64,000 nucleotides of DNA from Ceratorhiza oryzae-sativae (GCA_030998015.1 JARWMV010000241.1:248001-312000); one strand, 5' to 3'. Positions 1 to 12,663 are shown, numbered from the stretch's first letter. Translations and numbers: made by a program. Notes: generated from the letters alone by a model not told the origin.

Positions 1-770
1 TCCAACTCGACGGCTCTTAGCTCTGGAACGGCTGCCACCCGACTCTCATTATCTTCCGCGTCCTCCCTCGGTGGAGTTGAGCAGCTAAAGGAGACAAAGG
101 AAACAGCCGAGCCTGTGGGGGAGGATGAGGACATGGATGCATGGGGTCCGTTTGAGAGTGTTCAGACTGACGAACCCGAGTCGGATGGTGCTCTTGGGTT
201 GAGTGGAGTTGATGATAAGGATGCAACAAAGGCGGTCGAACAGAATCCATCGTGGGTTCCGAGTGCCGTTGGTAAAAAGTGGGAGGAACTTCGGGGCACT
301 GAAACGTATCTGTACATGATTATACTCCTATCGCTCATTTTGTCTAACCTTTGATGAATTCCAGATATGCAAAACATACTAAACGCGCGTCAACTATCCT
401 CTCGGATGTCTCTTCGGCCTGGACTACCACGTTAAACGCGCTTGCCCCGCCACCCACGCCATCCCTTACTCGTCAGAATACGACTGGCGGTGGGATCTCA
501 CCCAAACCGAGTCCTTCAATTAAATTGACAACACCAAAATCCAAGCCGCCTACGCCATCTAAAACAACTTCTGGCTTCACTTCTGCACGCCCAGCTATCA
601 ACACTCAAGCGCGTCCGGTATCGCTCCTCGATGACGACGATGGAGACGACGGTGCCGCACTCGGTGCAGTTCTGCAGCCTAGCCCAAGCGTGAGCGCTCA
701 ATCCAAGTTGTCGGATGTGGGCAGTGGGAAAATGGAGAGCGATGCGTTTGGAGAGGACTGGAATTGGTAG
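1..770 (+). CDS. 3' end of an unidentified protein gene (partial)
   Basis: The reading frame is open from base 1 and runs to a TAG at 768-770, with one intron at 306-364 (GTATCT donor, CCAG acceptor); phase is kept across the join. The visible C-terminal part, about 235 residues, is rich in Ser, Thr and Pro, with an acidic stretch around MDAWGPFESV, a segment reading KHTKRASTILSDVSSAWTTT just after the intron, and a terminal EDWNW. Trp-rich acidic tails of this kind occur in several trafficking proteins, including SCY1-type pseudokinases, but no diagnostic domain lies inside the window, so I make no assignment. The 5' part of the gene lies outside. The 570 bases after it hold no supported gene. 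Confidence 0.7.
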
Positions 771-1340
771 ATGCACATGGCCAGATAACAATGTTTCGTT
801 GAATTTTGGGGTTCTAACATGCCGCTTCATGTAATGACTTTCTGGAATGTTGTTTGTATAACGATTGACATGATTATTACACCACTCAATAGTATTATAC
901 CTCGTTTGTTCAAGTATGGGTTCAGGCGCACCCGGCGATCTGTCCATCAGCCCATTGGCGAAAATCTCGATTTTCGGATAATCGTTGTTCGAGGCGACGC
1001 CAAATCCAGCAAATATAGCCTCACTCGTATATCCTGGCACTGGATCACCCTAACAAAACTGCAAAGTTCAATCCGAAAGTTTTTATTGCGAGTTCGTGTA
1101 AACGGGTCTACTGCGAATCGGCAGAAAGAATAGCGGTTAGGGTACCATTCTAGTGTTTGGATCCTGAAGCCTCCTTTTCAGCATCTGCGATGAACTTTTT
1201 AATGCTATCAATATGATTCGATTAGCATCAACCGCGCCGGTTCATCAAATGAACCAAACTCACAAGGCTTCCTCATCACTGTTCATACACCCCAGATCGC
1301 AAGTCAACGCATATTACTACCAGCAATGATAACCCCCATC

Positions 1341-1564
1341 TCACCTCTCGCCAACGCCAAGAGCACTCTTGGCCTTTTCCGCCAAAGTCTTTGGTTCCTC
1401 CTTCTTCTTTCCGCCTCCCCTGGTCGCAGCAAAGGCAATCAGACCGGTAGTGCCAAGCACACCGAGCGAGATGTACTCGTTGGCAATCCTGCGACCAGCA
1501 ATGACGCTAAATTTATATCTCAGCGTATGGGTCGTTTGTCGTGCTAGTGGACTTACTATGACAT
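1341..1564 (-). CDS. ATP19: Mitochondrial F1Fo ATP synthase subunit K (Atp19 family)
   Basis: Two exons, 1564-1557 and 1506-1341, join across a 50-nt intron (GTAAGT...TTTAG) to give a 57-residue protein starting MSYVIAGRRIANEYISLGVL. The pattern is that of fungal subunit K: a short N-terminus, one membrane helix (about residues 16-30, ending AFAATRGG), then a Lys/Glu-rich tail ending KSALGVGER. Subunit K is a small accessory subunit of the membrane sector of mitochondrial ATP synthase, associated with the dimer form in yeast. The start is set by the conserved MSYVIAGR opening. Reading through the intron would add a His-rich extension unlike the family, so I prefer the spliced form. Length fits the family (about 60 residues). 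Confidence 0.85.
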
Positions 1565-1995
1565 TATGATGGTGATGTCTGTGACGAAGACGGGATGGGT
1601 TTGCAAATATGTGAGTTTGTCTCACGTGATATATTTATATGCCCCCCCCGCTCTGGCTACGATGACGATCCCTTCTTGTTGTATATTCTAATTGTCGAAT
1701 GTTAGGAAATTTTAAATGAGTTCATAAGTTATCATTAAGATTCTGAATTTTCAACTAACGACGTAGCTATAGGCGTGAGAAGGGCATCAATTTGCCTTGC
1801 TCATTACTACAAATGTCCCTCGGAGGGTCCGAATGATACGGGTAAGGGCAACAGCTTTGGCTCCGTTCAACAATCGAAGGAGCTTGGTCCATTCGCTCAA
1901 TTAAACATACAAACGATGGGAGGTTTGCCCAAGGAGCTAAGAGAATGCTGTATATATATGCGGACATGGTGTGGATATACACAATTCCTGGCAAT

Positions 1996-3027
1996 CTATA
2001 CAGGTTTACTCCGGATTTCAACTTCTACTTCAATTGGTGTACGCCCAATGCCTCTTCTAGCTGCCTCTTGCAGTATTTCTTTAGTCGCAGTGGCGCCAAC
2101 GCGCGTTACACCCAAAGCACGAACGCGCAGGAGGTCGTCCAACGTTCGGACGCCACCAGCAGCCTTGATTTGAACTCTATCTGTAGAGCTGAGCACCAAT
2201 AGTTAGATATTCAAATCACAGAGCACTGTTCGCACGCTTACTGTTTGCGCATAAGCTTTAAATTATGATCAGTTGCGCCGACATAGTTGTACATCCCGTT
2301 AGATTGTTTTGCGAAGCCGTACCCAGTCGATGTTTTGACGAATGCGACACCAATATCAGAGCAGATCTGGCAAAGCTTGATTATTTGTTCATCTTGCAAA
2401 TAGTCCGTCTAATCGGCAGAGTGTTCAGCTACCAAACACATCATTTTTTGAAGAACGAACCTCGAATATGACCTTCAGGAGAGCGCCAGTAGCAATCACG
2501 GCAGCGTTCACTTGCTTGATTTCGTCGGTGACATAGTCCCACTCGCCACTGAGCGCTTTCCCGATATTGATAACCTAAAAATATTAATTCGATGATGACT
2601 CTGGGCATATGCATCTGGAACTCTTGCCATGTCAACTTCTTGGGCACCCTGCAAATTCATAAATAGGCAACAATGTTACGACATCTTTAATTCGTACCTC
2701 CTTGACAACTTCCGAAGCTTCGAACACCTTCACAGCGATTGTACTGTTCCCGGCGGGGAATCCAATCACTGGGCAGACTTTGACATCCGTTTCTTCAAGT
2801 GCTTCCAGAGCCATTGTAACCGCGTATGGCTTGACGCATGCCGTCGCTGTCTCAAAACTAGTTGAAATATTAGATCGTTGACCAATCGATGACTAAACCT
2901 GGACAAACGCTCTGGCAACCTGCAGTCCCGACAGGATCTCAGCATCGGTCATCGTAGGATGTAGCAGTGACACATCAATCATTTTTGAAAGATCGCGAAG
3001 AGTGACATTGAGCTTGACTGAAGGCAT
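1996..3027 (-). CDS. DERA: Deoxyribose-phosphate aldolase (DERA/DeoC)
   Basis: The enzyme cleaves 2-deoxyribose 5-phosphate to glyceraldehyde 3-phosphate and acetaldehyde in deoxynucleoside breakdown. Six exons (3027-2899, 2850-2698, 2648-2628, 2574-2461, 2408-2242, 2188-1996) give 258 residues, the usual length. Visible family motifs are VIGFPAGNS, GAQEVDMVINIG, the Schiff-base lysine in VAFVKTSTGYG and the second catalytic lysine in IKAAGGVRT. Exon 3 is only 21 nt. The intron after it starts with GCAAGA, not GT; no GT donor nearby preserves the conserved VDM-VIN join, so this is a GC-AG intron. The gene is divergent from COX19, with 341 bp between the start codons. Confidence 0.93.
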
Positions 3028-3368
3028 GATACTGGATGGTCGCTCAGCTGCAAGAGGTCGGGAGGAGGCTCACGGTACGAGCATCGTGAGAGTTACAGGA
3101 GCCCCTTTGGGTACAGCCACAATCGTCCCAAGCACCCGGAAGCAGATCATCCCAAACTGAACCACGACCCTCAGGACGTGACGGTTGGCCGGCGGCTGGT
3201 TCCAGTTACTGCATACTATTGGCTCATGAGTTGATTCTATGCACAAATAGCTAGCACCGTAATAATACAAGGTCCGATTGTAACATTCATGTGCGTATAG
3301 CATCAGATTACATTACCTGGAGTGATTTATGACCTCTGTCGTCATGCCGTTCATCCGCGAGCAGTGCG

Positions 3369-3752
3369 ATGTCTTTTGGACGCCCTCCGACCTTTTCTCC
3401 TTTCTCAGCCACCCCGCCCGATCGAGGGTCATTTCCTCTCGACCATGATGGTGAGTGGTATTGTTTGGCCCTGTCGCGCATACTCACGAGATGGTTAGGC
3501 GAATGCAAGGCCTTTATGCAAAGCTACTTGCAGTGTTTATCCAAGAATAAGAACGATAGTACACCATGTCGTTCGCTCAATAAGGAGTATTTAGCATGCC
3601 GAATGAGCAAGTGGGTCGGTTCCGGGATAATGGTTTGCTCTGGACTAAACTAGCTATTTAGGGGCTTGATGGAGCGTGACGAATGGAAAAATCTTGGATT
3701 AGGGGACATACCAGATCCTATATCCGCCAAAGCTCCTGATAAAAAGACATGA
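3369..3752 (+). CDS. COX19: Cytochrome c oxidase assembly factor COX19 (twin CX9C)
   Basis: Three exons (3369-3450, 3499-3610, 3662-3752) encode 94 residues. COX19 is a soluble protein of the mitochondrial intermembrane space needed for copper-dependent assembly of complex IV. The protein opens [22 protein letters not shown], as in fungal COX19. It then shows the CHCH fold: [11 protein letters not shown] and [11 protein letters not shown], both with exact C-x9-C spacing, followed by [17 protein letters not shown]. All introns are GT-AG and about 50 nt. The protein is complete and in frame, with nothing unusual. It shares an upstream region with DERA on the other strand. Confidence 0.95.
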
Positions 3753-4124
3753 GCCGGCTGAGGGGTTTGTTGTGATGTACAGACATGTAAATTCTCGATT
3801 CTATTAATCACATCTCAAAATCTATCATTCTACGAACTCTCACAAACCATAATAGCTTTGGACTATACCAAGTGTAAACATGCAGGGGCACTTGGCTTGA
3901 GTTGGAAAGGTTCGAGACTTAGCGATGACTAATCTTCACAAGCGCCGGCGCTTTGAACGCTCGGTTCAACTCACAACGATCACCACCGTTCGGCCTATGC
4001 GTTCCTCCTATCTCTCGGTTTAATCAACACTATACATCATTGGACTGGCCGAATATTGTGCGCTTAATAGCTTGTATCCTCGACCTAAAATACACAGGCC
4101 ACCTCTTTCACTTCTACGCACACC

Positions 4125-6171
4125 ATGCCTCACGAAACGTCCATGTCCGCTGCCTCAAGGAAGGCCTGGAACCTCAAGGTCATTCAGAGGCATGACCCAG
4201 ATATACTCTGTATATGGGATCAAGTGGGTAATTTTTGTGATATTAGACATTGCATCAATGTTCATTGATTTACCTGATGCTAATTTTGTCTTGCCCTGCG
4301 TCCAGATTTCCTATGTTATGCTAATGCAGTATTCTTCCACTGGTTGGTCAAAAACGGCTGTGGAAGGAAGTCTCTTCCTTTTTGATAGGTACGTCCTAGT
4401 ATCACACCCTGATTTGCTTCTCGTAGATATATACGCTCACATTATTCAAGGCGAGGGCAGCCACGTTACGGATTCTTCATTTTGAATAGATCTTCGTCAC
4501 AGAACTACATGCATCTCCTGACAGCGGAGGATAATCTTGAAGTGCAGGAAAGCTATGTGATATTCCGAGCTAAAGGTAGCAAGGATGGTTCGTGTATTTG
4601 TTTTGATTTACATCTCATCCCCGTGGTTGACATTACGGATTAGCTCCGGTCCTAGGCCTTTGGGCGAGCGATCCTGATCATCGAAAACATTTGGGTGACA
4701 CGTTGTTGGGGTGGGTAGTATGACTGGCAGCCACTAATCGTATGTTGATGCCTTTGTTAGCCTCCATAACCATATCAAAAGCGGTTCTTCTGCACCATTC
4801 TACGACCCCGCAACCGCATTCAGCTCAGGCCCAGCCCAGTCATCTCCCGAGGTGTCTATGCAAGGCTCCATTTCTTCACCGAACCACCCTCTCCCGTCGA
4901 CGAATGCCTCTAACAATGCTTCATCAGCGGGCGCAACTACCGGAATGCAATCTTTGAACGATCTCTTCGCGCGCCTAAGCTCGTCAGCATCCGTCAATAA
5001 CGCCACTCCTACCGCACCGGATAAATCACATTCGCCATTTTACATGGCGTCAGCATCTGCTCCGCCCGCCAATCAAGCAGTATCGTCATTCAGCCCTCCA
5101 CAGCCCGCGAACTCCACTGGTCCCCTACGAGGACAAGCTTTGCTAGATAGTTTGTTTGCTATGGCTTCGCCCACCCCCGCCCCTGCTGCGTCACAGCCGA
5201 CCGTACCTTCGAACCCTCCCACATTTGGCCCCGCTGCTGGAGGCTTCAAACCCCCGGCACCTGTCTCCCAACCACAATCTGTTACGCAACAGCCAGCTCC
5301 TACTGGCGGTGATCTTCTCGCTCAATTGTTCGCGAATATCAATGGCACGCAACCACCACCTACCGCCCAACCCAAGTCCACTAGCCACAGCCGTCAGCCA
5401 TCGACTCCGCCCCAAACCTCCGCTCTTCCTCCTGACCCAGCTATCATTCATAGCACCAAGCTTACCCCAGACCCCCCTCGAAACGACAGGAGGCGCAATC
5501 CGATCCACAGAGGAGGGTATGCCACTGACACATCACCGCGCCCTCTTCATTCCCATCACCATAATCGGATGTCGGTCTTTGACGAAGATGCTCCAAGTCA
5601 TTCCCGGAACACTTCGTTGACGGGGGACGAGGTCGTCGCGTTGAACGGCAGTACGAGGTCAAAGCCGCGTGCGGGGCGAGCTTTGGTGCCATTCCAGAGT
5701 GATACGGGCCCAGAATACCATCCAGACCCGACTAGGCCACATGTGAGCAGCCGATACCCGACCGGGATGAATGGGGAAGAGGAACAAGTTTACGCAATGA
5801 CAGGGACCATCGAAGAAGAAGCTGAAGACGAGATTTTCTATGGCGGACGTGGAGGCAAAGGACCCAGTCCGAGACGCCAGAAGAAGCGCCAGAAAAATGG
5901 CCGGGGTGGAGGTGCTAACGGAAGTGGAACCGGGAGGCCGGCCGATAGCGTTAATCTCGATCGGCAGCTGGCTGGGGAAGTGTTGATGCAAGGGATCGAG
6001 TGGGACGAGGGCGTGGTAGACAAGGACCTGTTTTTGCAATCTATTTATGCCCTATTGGTTAGTTGGCCTGCTTCTCGACAGGAGACGTGCTAACCTAGTT
6101 TACAGAGCGAACAGGAGTTTGTTGATCAGCTCTACAATGATTACAAGATTGCCCAAACTCGACAAGCTTAG
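4125..6171 (+). CDS. DCP1: mRNA-decapping factor DCP1
   Basis: DCP1 is the activator of the DCP2 decapping enzyme in cytoplasmic mRNA decay. Six exons (4125-4223, 4306-4388, 4427-4587, 4644-4710, 4761-6057, 6106-6171) give about 590 residues. The N-terminal EVH1/PH-like domain is clear: WNLKVIQRHDPDIL, WSKTAVEGSLFLFDR, then RYGFFILNRSS and NYMHLLTAEDNLEVQESYVIFRA. A long Pro/Ser/Ala-rich linker of about 330 residues follows. The end, DLFLQSIYALLSEQEFVDQLYNDY, matches the DCP1 trimerisation segment. The intron at 4389-4426 is only 38 nt, the shortest I modelled. The start ATG at 4125 gives the conserved N-terminus; no upstream exon is needed. Confidence 0.93.
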
Positions 6172-7349
6172 GGGGTGCCTCTTATTCCTGTATTATCGCT
6201 TTACGTACCTCTCCCCTGTTTTGTGACGCAGGACGTGCTTGTGCCTTGTAGTACCGTATACCTCTGTAGAACCAGCCAAAATGTTCGGTTCGAAGCGCCG
6301 TGGCATTTGCAATCAGCATCTTCAAATCCGCGCATCGTTCAACTCGCACCGTCGAATTCGTCATGGTCATTCACTTGATCGCGAAAGAAATCGCAATTCA
6401 GCAACACACCTGCTTGACGTACTAATCCTTTTCAACCGGCGGCTTGATATTCTCATGCGCAATTGACTGGGCTCGTGTGAAAAGATTCAGGCCATTCGTC
6501 AAAGCCAAGTAATGGCTCTGTCTATCTACTCACATCAAAGAAGTGTTGTATTTCTTTCAGCCTCACCTCTATCGTAATCAAAATTGTGAATATCTCTGTT
6601 CTTCCAACCTCTCGGATAGAGAATCTATCGCTGCCTATGAAACCATATAACTCGAAGTTAGGCCAAATTTACACCTCGGAATCCGGTAGAAATAACTTGC
6701 GCTAATTTGCGTTCTAGATATTCGAACACAAGGTTTTAGTCGCGGTTTCGTTCACCTACTGGATAAAGCTCGAGTAGTGCCGCTCGAATCCCTGGGTTGC
6801 TTCATTTTGACCCTAATATTAACGCTATCATTCATTTTAGTCGGCCTTGATAGTTTTGGCACAGTTCGTCCAGCAAATTATTCAGGGGTAATTCTCGATA
6901 AAGCAGTCACAAGGGAGAAAGTACCGACAACGGCCTGGGCATCATTTCGCTTCGCGTCAAGAATAGGTAATGTGGTCTGCAGCTTCTAGCAAAAATCTAC
7001 TCTGAAGAAAAAGAGAGTTGAAGTATCATTGGGTCTGCTGAATATTACTCAGAGCTAAACTAGGGACTCTAAAGTAATAAACAATTTTAATCAAGGATAC
7101 GATATTCCAATCGGACATGTCGCCAAACTAAAAAATGGATCTTAAACTTTGTACTCCTGAATACCTGTGCTAATTATATGCGACACATTTCCGTTCATCG
7201 AGAAGTATGAACTTTTATTGAACTATGATAACATGATATACCAATTTATACGAGAAATTGTCTAGTCATGCGAATAGTAACAAGAAAACACGAGTCTCCG
7301 TATAAACCCGCAAAAGGGGCGCATACAAGAGTTGATTCAAACTTCATAC
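6172..7349. other. Intergenic, AT-rich, no supported gene
   Basis: About 1.2 kb between DCP1 and the first secreted-protein gene. Frames on both strands are short and low in coding character. No tRNA, repeat or transposon motif was seen. Confidence 0.5.
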
Positions 7350-8209
7350 TCAGGTCGGCACAACAAAATTGTTGGTCCCTGTATTGTTAGGACAATACAA
7401 GTGAATGCGATAGTCTTCGTTGCCGCCTGCAATCGTGTTTGGCTGCCCAGGCCAGCCAATGTTGTACCCATACTGCAGATTCGTCGCGTTCACAAACAAC
7501 TGCCCATAGTGATTTGAACATCCGCTCTGCCACTTTTTCTTGTCAGGGATCGTGCTCCCAACCCAGCGCATATCCACATCGTCCTCAGTAGCTGCCATAA
7601 AGTTGAAGGGAATCGAGGCTTTGATCCCCATGTTTGCCGCACTCGGGCAAGGAGCAGTGGAAACGTAATATGGAGCCTTGCCAGAGGGGTTCTGGGGGAA
7701 CTCGATGAGCTTTGGGGATGGAGCTCAGCATTCATGTACAGACCGTGACAGAAAGACACCTGTTCATGCTAGGGATATAGAAACGGCCGTACAACTGTGG
7801 CTGAGACTGCTGGTCATTGGGGTTTTGGGCATAGTTTGGAGTGCAGGCCTAAAACGTATCCGATCAGTCAGAGCGAGTCATCTAAACTCACCCCCGGAGC
7901 GGCTTGCCTGAAAGAATGCCTTGATCGGACGGTGCGACGCGCCAGTAGGGTCAAACGCAAGGAAACCCTCCTTGTTGAAGTAGTACGGATAAGACATAGC
8001 TACGAACCGTCAGTTTGTCAGTTTGGACCACTTGAATCACACTCACGATTTTCACCAGTTACACTTTTACTGAAAGGGTTAGTCGTCAACAATCCACCCT
8101 CGGGTTTGAGACTGGGAAACGTGTTGATACACTTGGCACGAGCAGCCGGAGCAGCCTGGACATTATCAATGGCCAAGAACGCGACGTAGAAGAGAGCTTT
8201 AGTGTACAT
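7350..8209 (-). CDS. Small secreted protein, family copy 1 (intact)
   Basis: Four exons (8209-8047, 7999-7908, 7848-7744, 7691-7350) give 233 residues. The N-terminus (MYTKALFYVAFLAIDNVQAAPAARA) reads as a signal peptide, so secretion is likely. No known enzyme domain is seen. Features shared with copies at 9190-10041 and 55752-56678 are PYYFNKEGFLAFDPTGA, CTPNYAQ, GRFYIPSMNRCLSVTNPSG, IPFNFMA, DVDMRWVG, LFVNATN.QYGYN, PNTIAGG and YRIHLYCP, with several conserved cysteines. Intron 2 (7849-7907) begins GCAAGC. The nearest GT donor would shift the frame before the conserved CTPNYAQ, so a GC-AG border is required. The function is unknown; an effector or wall-associated role is only a guess. Confidence 0.88.
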
Positions 8210-9189
8210 GATGGAGAGCAAGGAGCAAAACCCTATATCCAAAAACGAGCTGGAGTATTGATCCAACTCGTGTTTGAATTTATACCTCCCTGAGCCTATG
8301 GTCACGCGATGCCGGATCTATTCGGCCATAAATACCCCATCATAACTTGACCATGGGAATAAGGTGGGATAGAGACGGAGACGGGCATGGGGTTGCCCGA
8401 GATCAAAGCGAGCTCAACACGGATGAAAACAGTATATTTCGGTATACCTGTTATACCCACATACATGTGTGTGTCTATCCGCAGGTGCTTGTTGAGGTTT
8501 CTGTTCATCGAATCTTTGGTTGAATTATATGGTGTACTTGGCCTGGCCCAACATCCCATATTGTATAATGCGTCAACACGGCAAACATATCGTTTCTATT
8601 CTGAGAGTTCACAATGGCCGTTCGACTCGTTTTCCGTGGTCGCATACAATGTTCACCAATCCATAATGCATACGTTATGTTAGCCTTTTGCTCCCTCTGT
8701 CGCAAACGAGCGCGTTCGTAAAATGACGCAGTCACCGACCCAGGCCGGTGCTGAGGCAATGCTAGCCATTCCAAACCCCCTATCCTCCCGGTGTGCCGGC
8801 CGCATATAACCCGCGATGTAAAAGAGGTTCAACTATATTGCTCTGAAATATTGCCAAGTCCACATTATATCACAAAAAGAGTCAAGAGTCGCTGCGGCAT
8901 GACGAAAAGGCTTGCCATATTAGTCTTTCTATAGCCCCTTGATTCAGCAGTAGATGTATCTTACACAATGCCCGGGCAACTGCGCATATCCTTGAGAACC
9001 CATAATCACTTGAAATAATTTTTATATATTGTGATGATAATATGCCGACAATATAATCATAGAAATGTCCATGTCGTGTAGTTCATCATCAGAAACATCA
9101 CCAAGTCTCCATAACAGTCCTTAAGCAAACTCGTCAAAGTAGTACATAAGAAGAAAAAAAAACCATACCGCAAACCTCTTCAGCACAAA
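8210..9189. other. Intergenic between the tandem secreted-protein copies
   Basis: About 1 kb. It contains the presumed promoter of copy 1 and the 3' flank of copy 2. I see no other gene, repeat or RNA. Confidence 0.5.
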
Positions 9190-10041
9190 CTACGTAGGCA
9201 CAACAAAGTCATTGACACCCGTGCCGTCGGGGCAATACAGTGAACTCGATAGTCCTCCTCGCCGCCCGCGACCGTATTAGGCTGACCGAACCCATCGAAG
9301 TGGTACCCGTACACCAGGTTGGTGGCGTTCACAAACAGCTGACCCGAGTTTCGCGAGCACCCGCTTTGCCACTGGCCTTGGCCGGGATCGTGTTTCCGAT
9401 CCAGCGCATGTCGACGTCGTCCTCGGTGGCGGCCATAAAGTTGAACGGGATCGAGGCCTCGGTCGCCATATCCTCGGGACTGGGGCACGCGGCCGTGGAC
9501 ACAAAGTATGGCGCGTTGCCCGAGGGGTTCTATGTAGACTCGGTTAGTTGGGGATTGTAAGACTGCGCTGTGTGGGGGACTTGCCGTGACGGCGAGACAC
9601 TTGTCCATGCTAGGGATATAGAAACGCCCAAAAAGCTGTTGGGAAGAGCCGCCGTTGGATTCCTGTGCGTAGTTGGGAGTGCAGGTCTATTGCATGATCA
9701 GGTCAGTTGGAATAATTGGATGGATTCCGAAGACGACCCACCTGGAAGAACGCCTTGATGTGGTCATGCTGCGCTCCGGTGGGGTCAAACGCAAGGAACC
9801 CTTCCTTGTTAAAATAGTACGGATGATACCGCTATGAAATGTCAGACGGGTGCATAGACCTGGTCAAATGCAACTCACGATTCTTGTCGGTCTTGCTGCC
9901 ACTAAACGGGTCCGTAGTCAATAATCCACCGTCGGTTGACCTCGAGGGGAACGTGTTGGTGCATTTGGCACCAGTGGTGGGAGCCGCTCGGACAGCACCA
10001 AGAGCCAAGAGTGCGACGGAGAGAATAGCGGAAAGAGACAT
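9190..10041 (-). pseudogene. Small secreted protein, family copy 2 (frame-broken)
   Basis: This tandem paralogue of copy 1 has the same four-exon layout (about 10041-9879, 9831-9742, 9686-9585, 9529-9190) and a good signal peptide (MSLSAILSVALLALGAVRA). Three frame breaks stand between conserved blocks. Exon 1 leaves phase 1, but the only usable acceptor puts the PYYFNKEG block out of phase. One base is missing near 9375, before WQSGC. Another is missing near 9240, before YCPDGTG. The last exon still ends in the expected VVPT-stop when read in the right frame. Intron 3 (9530-9584) starts GCAAGT, another GC donor. The copy is either a recent pseudogene or a gene with consensus errors; the sequence alone cannot tell. 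Confidence 0.75.
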
Positions 10042-10789
10042 GAGGGATTACACAAGAGAGAAGAGAAATTTACAGAAAAGGTAGATTGGATGAGTGTCGA
10101 CTGGGTTCGCATGCCGTCTTTTATACACGCTCTCTGTGGCGATGAAGATGCCGTGCTGGGCCGTCGGATGGTCGGCGAGATGGATATGTGGACGAGTCGG
10201 CCAAAGAAAAGCCGTGGCGGATCAAGGGTCGGGTTCTAATATTGGGTGGTGCTGGGTCACATACTGTAAATTAATCAATGGTGAGGCCAACCCTGTGCAA
10301 TCGAGTCTATTTTCAGCACTCCCGCTGTATATATGCGTATATATCCGTGTGTGGGTATTACGGATGCTGTGCGTAAAGGCTTCGGCTGGGAGCTTCATTT
10401 ATAGCAAATAGATTTGTGGGTAAGCGCCACCGAGGACATGTAACAAATAAATCACGACACAAATCACACGACAGGAAATTTCCTTTCGAGGACATAATTA
10501 AAACGCCACAAGTCAGCGATGAAAAAAAAAAAAACGCCAATTTCGGACCCATCTCTCTCATGAGCTAGTTGTAACTAATAAATGAAACGTATAATTCAGA
10601 ACATTACAACAATCCGGTGTACAGCGAACTAGGAGCGGACAAAAAAAGCGGGGGCACATTAACGAACTAGAGGTCATACTTACAACGAACGAATATACTA
10701 TACCAAATGAAATTATGCTACGCTCCAAAAAACTCGAAACTCTATGCTCCTCTCTTCCCGTTTCTTCATATACCACTCTGAATTAACTA
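10042..10789. other. Intergenic, nothing supported
   Basis: About 750 bases between the secreted-protein copy and the 3' end of the next minus-strand gene. It contains an A-rich run near 10519-10531 but no gene or structured element that I can support. Confidence 0.45.
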
Positions 10790-12374
10790 TTATCCCCTCG
10801 CACCAAGCACATTCTTCCTCCGCACCTCTGCCTCCCACCCCGGCCCGGTCATCCACACAGCGCGCCCGGGTCCACCGGTGCCCACCGTTCCAGGACTCGC
10901 CACACACACGACCGGCACATCCGGAAACCTCGGATCCTTCAGCAACGCGCGCAACGACCGAATCGAACGCTGGCGTCTTGAAGGCGACGACGATCGAAAC
11001 GCCGAAACGATCGACGCGAGATCGGGCTCGTCGTCCGCGACAGACGGATGGGGTGCGTGCACAGCAGCCGGGCGTCGCAGGAACCCGTTTGAACGTGCGC
11101 GGTGCAGGGTCGGACGAGCCGGCGTGGGCGGCAGGCCTTCTGCGGCCGTCGATCCGGGTTCTGGGGCGAGAATGGGGCTTTCTTCTGCGTGATGTCGGCC
11201 TCTGGACTCGGATCGGGCTCTGGGCGGGATGGCGAGGCTCGACTGGGATCGGCACACTACCGTGTTTTGCTGAACCACTGGACTAGGACGCGCGGATGGA
11301 GCCGGCAAGGGCACGTGCACGCAGGTCGAGCGAGGCGCCGAGCGGGCCCTATGCAGCGACGGAGGCTTGAGGAGATTTCTGGGCCGAATCGTCGCGGCTG
11401 GACTGGTCTGCGGGCGGGGCTCGTGACCGGCAGACGAGCGGACACTCCCAAACCAGCTGGGGCCGGCGCACGGCTTGAGCTGCGTCTCGACCGTCTTGGG
11501 CACGAACCCGCCGCTCCACATCGGCTTGGTGGTCGAGGGCGCTGCGTCACGCCACGCAGACGGAAGAGCGCGTCTGCGTGCTGATGTGATGCGCGGCAAA
11601 GAAGGTGCCGAGTTCGTGTGACGAAGTGCGGGCTGGGCTCGGTGGTTCGGATGGAGAGGTTGTCTAGGACGCGAGCCAGAGTTTGGGCGCGAGACGGCAT
11701 GCGTCGAGAGCAAGTGGGTGCGCAACTGGCAGTTGGGAAACCATATTAGCATTAATGAAGAAGAGGCATGGCCAGGGAGCATGGGAGTGATCGACGTCGA
11801 TCAGGATTGAACACGCCCGACTCACACTTTGGGCAGCCTGGGGATATGCGCACGCGCTGGCCGTCCGTGTAGGTGAGCCCGATTCGAGAAACGGGTTCGA
11901 CTCGGAATCGTCGACGAGCTCAACGCGTACTTGGGGTGTCTCCCGCCTCGTCGCCGTCGATCCCCCCGCGGGCAAGATGTGGGCAATGAGTCCAGTCACC
12001 AACCGACCAATCCCACTCGGGCTCCTTGCTCCCTCGTCTGCCGTTTTCCTCGCCTCGCCTTCCTCCTGGTTCTCAGCCAACTTTTGCACGCGCTCCGTCT
12101 CGGGTGTAAACACTCTGGTAACCGTATAGCCAGCGGCGGTCAGCAACTCTTCCATCGACTCGTACTGACTCGAATTTGCCCACTGTCGCCGTCGCGGTGC
12201 AGAGCCATGCGAGAGGTGGGCAGGGTATCGTTTGGGGGTGGACATGAGTGACTCGTCGTCCTCGTCCGAGGTGACACTCGTGAGCGAGGACTGGGACATG
12301 GCAGCCGGGTCGTCGGAAAACGAGGGAACGTCGCTGTCGAGCGACCCGGGCGTCGTCGCCGCCGTGGCAGCCAT
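10790..12374 (-). CDS. Uncharacterised Ser/Pro/Arg-rich protein
   Basis: Two exons (12374-11826 and 11725-10790) join in phase across a GT-AG intron of 100 nt to give 494 residues. The N-terminus is acidic and Ser-rich (SDVPSFSDDPAAMSQ, SVTSDEDDESLMSTPKRYP). A short segment, QYESMEELLTAAGYTVTRVF, could be a folded or amphipathic motif. The rest is Pro/Arg/Ser-rich and probably disordered, with repeated R-S-R-S and PLHRARS-type patches. A C-terminal block (DLASIVSAFRSSSPSRRQRSIRSLRALLKDPR) may be helical. I recognise no domain and assign no function. The GC content is high and long opposite-strand frames here are shadows. Confidence 0.7.
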
Positions 12375-12663
12375 GGTGGTGATTATTTATATGCAATAGC
12401 CAGCGGGAAAAGGGATGAAAATTAAGACAGGGGTAGCCGCTCGAATAATGTAGGTCAGGGCGGGGGCGAGAGGTGTGCTGTCAAGCCGCGGTGCGCTAAT
12501 TTATTGGGTGGTCTCCGGGTTATGTCAGCACATCCATATGTATCCTCATGTGATTAGTGGTGGATTAATGACCAACACAACTGCCTATACTAGTCTGAAC
12601 AGCGTCATGCCAATAGCCCGCTCTAGCCCCTCCCCCTCTCCCCCCCGACGTCATGGCCCACTG

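Noticed and set aside
3900..3940. GGTTCGAG motif resembling a tRNA B box before DCP1
   Set aside because: No matching A box or cloverleaf could be drawn.
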